Shown here: piece after piece, positions 22,937-29,724 of the stretch
Layout of the letters: every line of letters begins with the position of its first letter
How positions within the stretch are numbered: position 1 is the stretch's first letter
Source of the DNA: an uncultured Lachnospiraceae bacterium
GTDB lineage: Bacteria; Bacillota; Clostridia; Lachnospirales; Lachnospiraceae
Direction of reading: 5' to 3'
Assembly: GCA_910578715.1 (NCBI GenBank)
Contig: CAJTRL010000048.1
Span: 1 to 29,724 of the forward strand
Length of the DNA stretch: 29,724 nucleotides
Notes under the pieces: generated by a model
Database searches by the model: none
Told to the model about the DNA's origin: nothing
What the model saw: the letters and a program-made list of their open reading frames with translations, nothing else
Program-made: the position numbers and the translations under genes

Positions 22937-25370
22937 TTTTCTCCTCTCCGCTTCTCATAAGTATTTTTTTCAGGCGTTCCGCCGCCTCGTTTGCCGCTTT
23001 TGCCTTCTCTCTCGCTTCCTTCGACGCCTTTTTGGCCGCTTCCTTTGCCGCCTCAGCCTCCAATGCGGTAATTCTGGCAGCTTCTTCCGCTTCCCGTTTT
23101 TCTTTTTCTTCCCTTGCTTTTTTCAGCGCTTCCGCCTTTGCCCTTTCTATCGCCCCTTTTTCTTCCGGCGTATAAGGCGTATAAGAGAAAATGCTGATGG
23201 AAAGGGGCGCGCTGACCATCTCTATCGCATAAGGCTTGCCATCCCATTCCTGTTCCAGCGTTTTCTTCTCTTTCGCGTTTACACAGCCGCTTCCGCCATA
23301 AGCTCTTGCGTCCGTATTCAAAATTTCCCGATATTTGCCCTCGTACGGAACGCCAATCGTAAATTCCTGTTTCACATTGGCAAAATTTGCAACGACCACC
23401 AGCGTATCTTCTTCCTTTTCCGCTTTGCGGAGATAGGAAAGCATACAGGACTGCGGCGTTATGCAGTTAATCCACTCAAACCCTTCCCAGGAATCGTCTT
23501 TCCGGTACATGGCCGGCATCGTCGTATACATCTTATTCAAATCGGAAACCAGTTTGTTCAGTTTCTTATGGTCGTCCTCCTTTAACAGTTCCCATTCCAC
23601 AGAACGTTCTTCATTCCACTCGTCGTATTCCCCGATATCCTGCCCCATAAAAAGGAGTTTCTTGCCGGGATGCGTCATCAGGTAGGCATAGGTCAGCCGC
23701 AGATTTGCAAACTGCTCACTGCGTTCACCCGGCATTTTCCCAAGCATCGTCGCCTTCCCGTGAACCACCTCGTCATGGGAAAAGACCAGAATAAATTTCT
23801 CGCTGTACGCATAAATCATGCTGAATGTCAAATTGTTATGGCAGCCCGAACGGAAATAAGGGTCCGTCTTAATATAGCTTAAATAATCGTTCATAAAGCC
23901 CATATTCCACTTTAAGTCAAAACCCAGGCCATCTTCTTTCACACCGCCCGTTACCTTCGGCCATGCGGTGGATTCTTCCGCAATCATCAGCACGCCTTCG
24001 TCTCTTTTTTTCACGATGGAATTTAAATGTTTTAAAAACTCCACCGCTTCCAGATTTTCATTGCCGCCGTACATATTGGCTACCCATTCGCCGCTGTTCT
24101 TTCCATAATCCAGATAAAGCATGGAAGCAACTGCGTCCATGCGGATGCCGTCCGCGTGATACTGCTCAATCCAGTACAACGCATTTGCAATCAGATAATT
24201 GCTCACCTCCGGACGGCCGTAATTATAGATAAGCGTCCCCCAGTGCGGATGGCTTCCCTGACGGGGGTCAGCATGTTCGTAAAGGCATGTACCGTCAAAA
24301 TTGGACAGTCCCTGTGTATCTCTCGGAAAATGAGCCGGAACCCAGTCCAATATAACACCGATATCAGCTTTATGAAGTTCGTTCATAAAATACATGAAAT
24401 CTTCCGCTGTGCCATAGCGTGCCGTAGGCGCATAATAGCCTATGACCTGATAGCCCCAGGAGCCGTCAAAGGGATGCTCCATCACCGGCATCAGCTCCAC
24501 ATGGGTATAGTGCATTTTTTTAACATAATCAACGATTTTGGGCGCAAGCTCCCGATAATTCAGATATGGTGCATCGCCTTCCTTCCTGGCAAAAGAACCG
24601 AGATACAGCTCATAGATACTGATGGGAGAATCTACGCCATGCGCCGTTTTGCGGTTTTTCATCCACTTATCGTCTTCCCAGGCAAAGCCTTCCAGCGCTC
24701 TGACGACGGACGCCGTCTCCGGACGGAGCTGCTGTCCGAAGGCATATGGGTCCGCCTTCAGATAGGTCATGCCGCCCTTTGCTTTTAATTCAAATTTATA
24801 ACATTCACCTGCCTGGACACCCGGAATAAAAATCTCGAAAATACCGGAATCCCAAAGCCTTCTCATCTGATGGATTCTGCCGTCCCAGTCATTAAAATCC
24901 CCCACCGTGCTGACACGCACTGCATTCGGGGCCCAGACCGCAAAATAAACGCCCTCCACGCCGTCAATTTTCATCGGATGCGCACCTAATTTTTCATAAA
25001 TCGTATAGTGAATGCCCGCGTTAAATTTCTCCGTATCTTTCTTCGTCAGCTGAGGCTTAAAATTATAGGCATCCTTTACTTTTTTCAGCGAACCGTCTTC
25101 ATATTCCACAAGATATTCATAGGAGAAAAGCGTTTTCCCGGGAATCAGCACGGCAAAATACCCCGCTTCGTCAACGCATTCCATCTGATAACTTTTATCC
25201 CCTGTCTCCGGCTGAACGCGCACCTTTACCGCGCCCGGAAAAAAGGCCTGGATAACGAGACTGCCGCCGCTTATATGTGCGCCGAGTATGTTATGCGGAT
25301 TGTCCGATTCCGAATAAATAATTCCCTCGATTTCTGCCCAGTTCATTAATTTATATAGTTTTTTATTCAT
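22923..25370 (-). CDS. glgB: 1,4-alpha-glucan branching enzyme with charged helical tail
   Basis: This GH13 enzyme introduces alpha-1,6 branches into glycogen. In the 815-residue protein a CBM48-type N-terminal domain (about 20-220) precedes the (beta/alpha)8 catalytic barrel. The expected nucleophile is Asp412 in GIRMDAVAS, the acid/base Glu is in LMIAEEST (Glu465), and the transition-state pair is in FSHDEVVHGK near 531-540. Typical GlgB ends near 640-730 residues. Here a Lys/Glu/Ala-rich tail of about 75 residues (735-811), starting EEKGAIERAKAEALKKAREE, probably forms a long helix or coiled coil. The start at 25370 (MNKKLYKL) follows AGGAG. It overlaps mscS at its 3' end; no other glycogen gene is adjacent. 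Confidence 0.94.
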   Translation of the reverse strand: MNKKLYKLMNWAEIEGIIYSESDNPHNILGAHISGGSLVIQAFFPGAVKVRVQPETGDKSYQMECVDEAGYFAVLIPGKTLFSYEYLVEYEDGSLKKVKDAYNFKPQLTKKDTEKFNAGIHYTIYEKLGAHPMKIDGVEGVYFAVWAPNAVRVSTVGDFNDWDGRIHQMRRLWDSGIFEIFIPGVQAGECYKFELKAKGGMTYLKADPYAFGQQLRPETASVVRALEGFAWEDDKWMKNRKTAHGVDSPISIYELYLGSFARKEGDAPYLNYRELAPKIVDYVKKMHYTHVELMPVMEHPFDGSWGYQVIGYYAPTARYGTAEDFMYFMNELHKADIGVILDWVPAHFPRDTQGLSNFDGTCLYEHADPRQGSHPHWGTLIYNYGRPEVSNYLIANALYWIEQYHADGIRMDAVASMLYLDYGKNSGEWVANMYGGNENLEAVEFLKHLNSIVKKRDEGVLMIAEESTAWPKVTGGVKEDGLGFDLKWNMGFMNDYLSYIKTDPYFRSGCHNNLTFSMIYAYSEKFILVFSHDEVVHGKATMLGKMPGERSEQFANLRLTYAYLMTHPGKKLLFMGQDIGEYDEWNEERSVEWELLKEDDHKKLNKLVSDLNKMYTTMPAMYRKDDSWEGFEWINCITPQSCMLSYLRKAEKEEDTLVVVANFANVKQEFTIGVPYEGKYREILNTDARAYGGSGCVNAKEKKTLEQEWDGKPYAIEMVSAPLSISIFSYTPYTPEEKGAIERAKAEALKKAREEKEKREAEEAARITALEAEAAKEAAKKASKEAREKAKAANEAAERLKKILMRSGEEKNDAD

Positions 25371-25507
25371 CGTTTCTCCTATTCCGCCGCGCATGCGGCA
25401 TTTTCAATCTTACTCCTGTCTGCTCCGGCATATGTTCAATTCCCGTTCAAGTCCAGCCGCTAAAGCGCTTTTATTCCGAATGATATTCCTTTTTGTTCAG
25501 ACGCTTT

Positions 25508-26743
25508 TCACGCAAGCGTGTGAATAAAAAGGCCGCTCCGCAGTTTCGGCTCAAACCAGGTTGATTTCGGCGGCATCAGCTTTCCGGCATCGGATACGGC
25601 GAACAGCTCATGAATATCCGTCGGATACATGGCAAACGCCGCTTTACAGTCCGCCGCAACTCTTCTCTCCAGTTCCTGAAGCCCCCGGATTCCGCCGACA
25701 AAATCAATTCTTCCGTCATTCTTCGGGTCCAGGATGCCAAGCACCGGCGCGAGCAGCTCCCTCTGCAGAACTGAAACATCGAGGTCTTCCACCGGGTCGT
25801 TCGTCATCATTTCCGGCCTGACCGAAAGCCTGTACCAGGTATTTTTCAGATACATGCCCATCTCGCCCTTTTTCGCCGGGCGGTATGGCCCATCGCTTTT
25901 CTCTGTCGTAAATATCTCACTTACCTTCTTTAAAAACTCCTCTTCCGTATACCCGTTCAGGGATTTGACAACCCTGTTATAATCCATAATCAGAAGCTGG
26001 TCGTCGGGAAAAATCACGGACAGAAAATAATTAAAGGCTTCCTGTCCCGTATAGCCCGGATTTTCTTTTCTCCTCATCTGGGAAACCCTTACGGCAGAAG
26101 CGCATCTGTGATGTCCGTCCGCAATATACACCGCATCTACTTTGGCAAATCCTTCTCTGATTTTTCCGACGGAAGCCCCGTCATCAATCCGCCAGACTCT
26201 GTGAATAATGCCGTCGTCCGCCGTAAAATCATATAGCGGCGGCTTTGTCACCGCCCTTTCCACTTCCGCCTGGATATCCGCTCTCTTTCTGTAAGTCAGA
26301 AAAATCGGGCCGGTCTGGGCATTACAGATGTCCACATGCCGGATTCTGTCGGCCTCCTTTTCCGCCCTCGTATTCTCATGTTTCTTAATCACATTGTTTT
26401 CGTAATCGTCCACGGAAGCACAGGCACAGATTCCTGTCTGGGAACGGCCGTTCATAACAAGCTCATAAACATAATACGCCGGCCTGTCTTCCTGTACAAA
26501 TTCTCCCCGCGCTGTCATTTCCGTCAGCATTTCCCGCGCCTTCTCATAGACTTCCGGCGCGTACATATCGTAGTCCTCCGGAAACTGCGTCTCCGGCCTG
26601 TCAATGCGCAGAAAAGAAAAAGCATCGCCCTTCACTTTCTCCCGCGCTTCTTTTCTGTCATAAACATCATACGGTAACGCCGCAATCTTTGCGGCCAAAT
26701 CTTCCCTGGGCCGTAAAGCCCTGAATGGAATCATGTCTGCCAT
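25508..26743 (-). CDS. DUF1015 family protein
   Basis: This 411-residue protein belongs to the DUF1015 family. It starts with IPFRALRPREDLAAKIAALPYDV and has the family motif YIADGHHRCASAVR, with acidic/histidine residues that could bind a metal or phosphate. The biochemical function is not established. DUF1015 genes commonly sit beside serA and serC in Clostridia, which suggests a link to serine metabolism; here both ser genes are close but separated by a small plus-strand gene and a terminator. Its own promoter lies at 26803-26831. ATG 26743 is preceded by GGGGAG. Confidence 0.9.
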   Translation of the reverse strand: MADMIPFRALRPREDLAAKIAALPYDVYDRKEAREKVKGDAFSFLRIDRPETQFPEDYDMYAPEVYEKAREMLTEMTARGEFVQEDRPAYYVYELVMNGRSQTGICACASVDDYENNVIKKHENTRAEKEADRIRHVDICNAQTGPIFLTYRKRADIQAEVERAVTKPPLYDFTADDGIIHRVWRIDDGASVGKIREGFAKVDAVYIADGHHRCASAVRVSQMRRKENPGYTGQEAFNYFLSVIFPDDQLLIMDYNRVVKSLNGYTEEEFLKKVSEIFTTEKSDGPYRPAKKGEMGMYLKNTWYRLSVRPEMMTNDPVEDLDVSVLQRELLAPVLGILDPKNDGRIDFVGGIRGLQELERRVAADCKAAFAMYPTDIHELFAVSDAGKLMPPKSTWFEPKLRSGLFIHTLA

Positions 26744-26802
26744 TCTCTTACCTGCTCCCCTGTCGTTTTCCTTCGTAACAATTCAGCCATGCTTACTTGT
26801 TT

Positions 26803-26831
26803 ATTTTATCAAAAATGCCTGTACAGCACAA
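26803..26831 (-). promoter_or_regulatory. predicted promoter of the DUF1015 gene
   Basis: Minus-strand -35 TTGTGC (26826-26831), 17-bp spacer and -10 TAAAAT (26803-26808). Its -35 directly abuts the -35 of the divergent plus-strand promoter, and both -10 elements sit in an 11-bp inverted repeat. Confidence 0.6.
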
Positions 26832-26848
26832 GCATTCAATGATAAAAT
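26820..26848 (+). promoter_or_regulatory. predicted promoter of the small plus-strand gene
   Basis: Plus-strand -35 TGTACA (26820-26825), 17-bp spacer and -10 TAAAAT (26843-26848), about 42 bp before the ATG. The -35 is weak (4/6) but the placement is consistent. Confidence 0.5.
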
Positions 26849-26890
26849 AAATATTACGTTGTTATTTTTCTTGAGAAAGGATTGGTGAGC

Positions 26891-27133
26891 ATGACTCCTG
26901 AAAATGCAGAAATTCTCCATAAAATTAACGCTTATGCGGAAAAAACGCTGGCCGATATCGACCCGCAGAAAACGCCGATTTCCTTCCAGTTAGAAACGTT
27001 GAAACCCGTTATGGAAGAAATCGCACGGGAAAAAGGCATGTCCGTTGAGGATGTTTTCATTCTTTATATGGATTTGGCCAGCGAAGTTGCTGTCAAAGCC
27101 GAAGAACAATTCCAGGCAGAGCTGAAGATGTAA
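26891..27133 (+). CDS. small protein of unknown function
   Basis: I do not recognise this 80-residue protein. It is acidic and predicted mainly helical: MTPENAEILHKINAYAEKTL, a short loop with DPQKTPIS, then helices through VMEEIAREKGMSVEDVFILY and ASEVAVKAEEQF. There is no signal peptide, membrane segment or cysteine. The ATG at 26891 has AGAAAGGA nine bases upstream; a TTG at 26882 opens the frame but lies against the ribosome binding site. It is transcribed opposite to its neighbours, between DUF1015 and serA, and ends just before a palindromic repeat and a bidirectional terminator. Confidence 0.75.
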   Translation: MTPENAEILHKINAYAEKTLADIDPQKTPISFQLETLKPVMEEIAREKGMSVEDVFILYMDLASEVAVKAEEQFQAELKM

Positions 27134-27139
27134 CTATTC

Positions 27140-27170
27140 GTAACTGTGAAGCCGGAAGCTGAACTGTTAC
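27140..27170. repeat. imperfect palindromic element with GCTGAACTGTTAC
   Basis: GTAACTGTGAAGC (27140-27152) faces GCTGAACTGTTAC (27158-27170) around a 5-base loop, with 10 of 13 positions paired. A related sequence, GCTGAACTGTAAC on the minus strand, occurs in the serC upstream region (29634-29646). The shared motif suggests a dispersed intergenic repeat family. Confidence 0.6.
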
Positions 27171-27197
27171 AGCGATTTCTTATGTGGCGTGTGCAAC

Positions 27198-27240
27198 AAA
27201 AAGCGGCAATCCGTTTCAAATCCGGATTGCCGCTTTCTAT
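27198..27240. terminator. bidirectional terminator between small gene and serA
   Basis: A perfect 13-bp stem, AAGCGGCAATCCG (27201-27213) with CGGATTGCCGCTT (27223-27235), around a 9-base loop. The minus strand continues into TTTTTGTTG, serving serA; the plus strand continues TCTATTATCTTTT, serving the small gene. Confidence 0.9.
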
Positions 27241-27256
27241 TATCTTTTAAATCCTG

Positions 27257-28420
27257 TTATTTGATGACCCTCACGCGGAACACGCCCGGAATGGAGGACA
27301 ATGTCCGAATCATTTCTTCTGATGCAGGAGCCTCGATATCCAGCATCGTGTATGCCACTTCGCCTTTGGACTTATTCATCATATCCGAAATATTGATGTT
27401 GTTATCGCCAAAGCACGCCGTGAACTTGGTAATCATATTGGCGATATTTTTATGGAAAATCGCAACACGCCCCGCCTGTGTACAGATACCCATGTCGCAT
27501 TTGGGATAGTTGACGCTGTTGATAATATTACCGTTTTCCAGATAATCCATCAGTTCTTCAACGGCCATCTTCGCACAGTTGTCTTCCGACTCTTCCGTGG
27601 AAGCGCCAAGATGCGGAATCACGATACAGCCTTCCTTTCCAGCGGTTACCGGATTCGGGAAATCGGACACATATTTACGGATTTTACCGGCCTTGATTCC
27701 TTCGAGCACGGCCTTCTCATCCACAAGCAAATCCCTTGCAAAATTTAACAGGATTACGCCATCCTTCATTTTGGAAATAGCGTCCTGACCAATCATTCCT
27801 TTGGTCGCGTCCATCAACGGCACATGAATGGTGATGATATCGCAGTTCTCATAAATTTCATCCACATTCAGCGCATGCTTTACATCGCGGTTCAGATTCC
27901 ATGCCGCATCGACAGAAACATAAGGGTCATATCCATATACTTCCATGCCGAGATATTTCGCCACATTCGCCACCTTTACGCCGATAGCGCCCAGGCCGAT
28001 GATTCCCAGTTTTTTATCCCGGACTTCCGTTCCCGCGAAATTTTTCTTTGCCTTTTCCGCCGCCTTCGCAATATCCTCTTTGTCCTGATTGTCGATGACC
28101 CACTGGATTCCGCCGACAACATCTCTGGATGCCAGCAGCATACCCGCGATGACAAGCTCCTTTACGCCGTTCGCATTGGCGCCGGGCGTATTGAATACGA
28201 CAATTCCTTTTTCCGCGCATTTATCAAGCGGAATATTGTTGACGCCGGCCCCCGCCCGCGCTACCGCCAGCAGGTTTCCCGGCAGCTCCATATCATGCAT
28301 CGCCGCGCTTCTGACCAGAATGCCGTCGGCTTCCGCGATATTATCCGTCTGTACATAGTCTTTGCTGAATTTTTCCGTTCCCATTGTAGAAATGGGATTT
28401 AAACATAAATATTTAAACAT
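27257..28420 (-). CDS. serA: D-3-phosphoglycerate dehydrogenase
   Basis: This 387-residue enzyme oxidises 3-phosphoglycerate to 3-phosphohydroxypyruvate, the first step of serine synthesis. The Rossmann motif is LGIIGLGAIGVKVANVAKYLG, and the catalytic His is in IPHLGASTEESEDNCA. A short ACT-type domain (about 315-387, MDYLEN onward) is present, suggesting serine feedback control as in other SerA forms. The protein is of the short form without the intervening regulatory domain. ATG 28420 (MFKYLCLNPI) follows GGGAG; the longer frame to 28471 overlaps serC. It is 31 bp after serC, so the two form an operon ended by the strong terminator at 27198-27240. Confidence 0.96.
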   Translation of the reverse strand: MFKYLCLNPISTMGTEKFSKDYVQTDNIAEADGILVRSAAMHDMELPGNLLAVARAGAGVNNIPLDKCAEKGIVVFNTPGANANGVKELVIAGMLLASRDVVGGIQWVIDNQDKEDIAKAAEKAKKNFAGTEVRDKKLGIIGLGAIGVKVANVAKYLGMEVYGYDPYVSVDAAWNLNRDVKHALNVDEIYENCDIITIHVPLMDATKGMIGQDAISKMKDGVILLNFARDLLVDEKAVLEGIKAGKIRKYVSDFPNPVTAGKEGCIVIPHLGASTEESEDNCAKMAVEELMDYLENGNIINSVNYPKCDMGICTQAGRVAIFHKNIANMITKFTACFGDNNINISDMMNKSKGEVAYTMLDIEAPASEEMIRTLSSIPGVFRVRVIK

Positions 28421-28451
28421 TTCTGCTCCCATCCGTCTGTTTTGGCAGACC

Positions 28452-29534
28452 TTATTGATTGTTCTTCTCAAACTCCTTCATAAACGCAACAAGTTTTTCC
28501 ACGCCTTCAATGGGCATCGCGTTATAAATGCTCGCCCGCATGCCGCCGACGCTGCGATGGCCCTTCAGATTTACAAATCCGGCCGCCTCCGCCGCTTTGA
28601 TAAATTTCGCATCCATTTCATCGTTTCCGGTTACGAAAGGCACATTCATCAGAGAACGGTCCTCTTTTCTGACAGTTCCTTTGAACAGGCTGCTTTCATC
28701 CAGAAAATCATATAAAATCTGCGCTTTTTTCTCATTCAGCTCTTTCATGGCGCTGAGACCGCCGTTTTTAAGCAGCCATTTGAATACCTTCCCGCAGATA
28801 TAAATGCCATAGCATGGCGGCGTATTGTACAGGGAATCGTTATCCGCCTGTATTTTATAATTCATCATGGTAGGCGTTCCCGGAAGGACATCCCCCTCTA
28901 AAAGGTCTTCTCTGATGATAACGACCTGGGTGCCGGCCGGACCCACATTCTTCTGAACGCCCGCATAAATCATGCCGTATTTTGTTACGTCCATCGGTTC
29001 TGAAAGGAAACAGGAAGAGACATCCGAAACAAGAATTTTGCCTTTCGTATCGGGCAGGGTATGATATTTGGTTCCGTAGATGGTATTATTCTCACAGATA
29101 TAGACATAGTCCATATCATCGGTTATCGGCAAATCTGAGCAGTCGGGGATATAGGAGAAAGTCTTATCCGCGGAGGATGCAAGCTCCACTGCCTCGCCAT
29201 ACATTTTCGCTTCCGCAAAAGCCTTTTTGGCCCACTGTCCCGTCAATATGTATCCGGCCTTGCGGTTCTTCATCAGGTTCATCGGCACGGATGCAAAAAT
29301 CAGGCTTGCGCCGCCCTGTAAGAACAGAACCTTGTAATTATCCGGGATATTTAACAGCGTCCGAAGGTCCGCTTCCGCTTCCTTGATAATCGCATCATAG
29401 GCTTTGGAACGATGGCTCATCTCCATTACGGACATGCCCGTTCCTTTATAATCTAACATTTCCTCTGCAGCTTCTTTCAACACTTCCTCTGGCAAAACTG
29501 CCGGACCCGCTGAAAAGTTGTATACTCTTGCCAC
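28452..29534 (-). CDS. serC: phosphoserine aminotransferase
   Basis: This 360-residue PLP enzyme converts 3-phosphohydroxypyruvate and glutamate to O-phosphoserine and 2-oxoglutarate, the second step of serine synthesis; it can also serve pyridoxine synthesis. It starts VYNFSAGPAVLPEEVL, typical of SerC, and the PLP-binding Lys195 lies in AGVQKNVGPAG. The start codon is GTG at 29534 with GGAGGAG upstream. It is the first gene of serC-serA, with a good promoter at 29577-29605 that carries direct repeats. A SerB-type phosphatase is not in the window. Confidence 0.96.
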   Translation of the reverse strand: MARVYNFSAGPAVLPEEVLKEAAEEMLDYKGTGMSVMEMSHRSKAYDAIIKEAEADLRTLLNIPDNYKVLFLQGGASLIFASVPMNLMKNRKAGYILTGQWAKKAFAEAKMYGEAVELASSADKTFSYIPDCSDLPITDDMDYVYICENNTIYGTKYHTLPDTKGKILVSDVSSCFLSEPMDVTKYGMIYAGVQKNVGPAGTQVVIIREDLLEGDVLPGTPTMMNYKIQADNDSLYNTPPCYGIYICGKVFKWLLKNGGLSAMKELNEKKAQILYDFLDESSLFKGTVRKEDRSLMNVPFVTGNDEMDAKFIKAAEAAGFVNLKGHRSVGGMRASIYNAMPIEGVEKLVAFMKEFEKNNQ

Positions 29535-29576
29535 TCTTTTCTCCTCCAGTCATCTTTTATTTTTAAACTAAATGCT

Positions 29577-29605
29577 ATTTTACATTTATTAAATGCTTTA
29601 GTCAA
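29577..29605 (-). promoter_or_regulatory. promoter of serC-serA with repeated motif
   Basis: Minus-strand -35 TTGACT (29600-29605), 17-bp spacer and -10 TAAAAT (29577-29582), with the GTG start about 43 bases downstream. Two copies of TAAATGCT (29569-29576 and 29590-29597, plus strand) are exactly 21 bp apart on either side of the -10, with an inverted CATTTA at 29583-29588. This could be a regulator site; the regulator is unknown. Confidence 0.7.
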
Positions 29606-29633
29606 TTACCATATGAAAAAAATCTGAATTGTT

Positions 29634-29707
29634 GTTACAGTTCAGCCTCCGCGAGGAAAGAGCATCATCTCTTTGGAGGCACGCTTGCGCTCCGCTAAAA
29701 ATGTAAC
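29634..29707. repeat. structured palindromic element upstream of serC
   Basis: An outer stem GTTACA (29634-29639)/TGTAAC (29702-29707) encloses GCCTCC (29645-29650)/GGAGGC (29675-29680), stacked on AAAGAG (29657-29662)/CTCTTT (29669-29674), with a 6-base GCGAGG bulge. CCTC and GAGG in the same arm can also pair locally. It shares GTTACAGTTCAGC-like sequence with the element at 27140-27170. It may be a dispersed repeat or the 3' end of the next, unseen transcript. Confidence 0.55.
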
Positions 29708-29724
29708 GGTACTAAGTTCAAAAG

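Noticed and set aside
25386..25399. GCCGC/GCGGC hairpin upstream of the glgB ribosome binding site
   Set aside because: Only five base pairs with a palindromic GCATGC centre; no clear promoter could be placed around it, so no regulatory claim is made.
29535..29724. T-box or other riboswitch upstream of serC
   Set aside because: No T-box core sequence or specifier stem could be found and the leader after the promoter is only about 35-45 bases.
1..29724. CRISPR array, insertion sequence, prophage or integrative element
   Set aside because: No regularly spaced repeats, transposase, integrase or phage structural gene was found. topB alone is not evidence for a mobile element, as its neighbours look chromosomal.

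Overview
The window looks like chromosomal sequence from an anaerobic Firmicute of the Clostridia, most like a gut-type Lachnospiraceae. The reasons are the class III (oxygen-sensitive) ribonucleotide reductase, strong AGGAGG-type ribosome binding sites, moderate GC, an archaeal/fungal-type aspartate-semialdehyde dehydrogenase, a ferredoxin-linked 2-oxoacid oxidoreductase, and DUF1015 beside serC-serA. Almost everything is on the minus strand. Only an ABC-transporter pair (8807-10364) and one small gene (26891-27133) are on the plus strand. I see no phage, insertion sequence, integrase or CRISPR array.

Layout from left to right: (1) 10-4187, minus: a left-handed beta-helix protein, topoisomerase III and an AAA ATPase of DUF234 type. 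(2) 4301-8599, minus: a PAS-GGDEF-EAL protein whose GGDEF half looks inactive, then asd and argH, with a promoter upstream of argH. Two tandem hairpins lie between the EAL gene and the ATPase gene. (3) 8807-10364, plus: an ATPase and permease of NitT/TauT type without a solute-binding protein, ending at a bidirectional terminator. (4) 10443-18304, minus: a tight seven-gene operon. In transcription order it encodes a PaaI-like thioesterase, an AMP-dependent acyl-CoA ligase, a sodium:solute symporter, IorA, IorB, a phenylacetate-CoA ligase and a tandem-ACT protein. A good sigma-A-type promoter precedes it, with a perfect 7-bp dyad between the -35 and -10. (5) 18534-21284, minus: nrdD-nrdG behind a promoter covered by two NrdR-box-like sites 31 bp apart. 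(6) 21401-22936: a small unknown protein, tRNA-Thr(CGT) and an MscS channel. (7) 22923-25370: glgB with an unusual charged helical tail, overlapping mscS. (8) 25508-29534: DUF1015, a small unknown plus-strand gene, serA and serC.

The most coherent system is the operon at 10443-18304. It holds the parts needed to interconvert aryl-pyruvates, aryl-acetyl-CoAs and aryl-acetates (IorAB, aryl-CoA ligase, second acyl-CoA ligase, thioesterase), plus a membrane carrier and a probable amino-acid-sensing ACT protein. It could run oxidatively, fermenting aromatic amino acids to aryl acetates with reduced ferredoxin and ATP. It could also run reductively, taking up aryl acids and carboxylating them to make aromatic amino acids. 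The sequence does not decide the direction.

Several small regulatory or repeat structures are also notable: a 27-bp tandem duplication that starts at the paaK stop codon, divergent promoters framed by an 11-bp inverted repeat (26800-26851), 21-bp-spaced direct repeats around the serC -10, and two related palindromic elements (27140-27170 and 29634-29707). No gene-free stretch exceeds 300 bases. Most CDS starts were chosen by ribosome binding site and family N-terminus, so several are shorter than the longest open frame.
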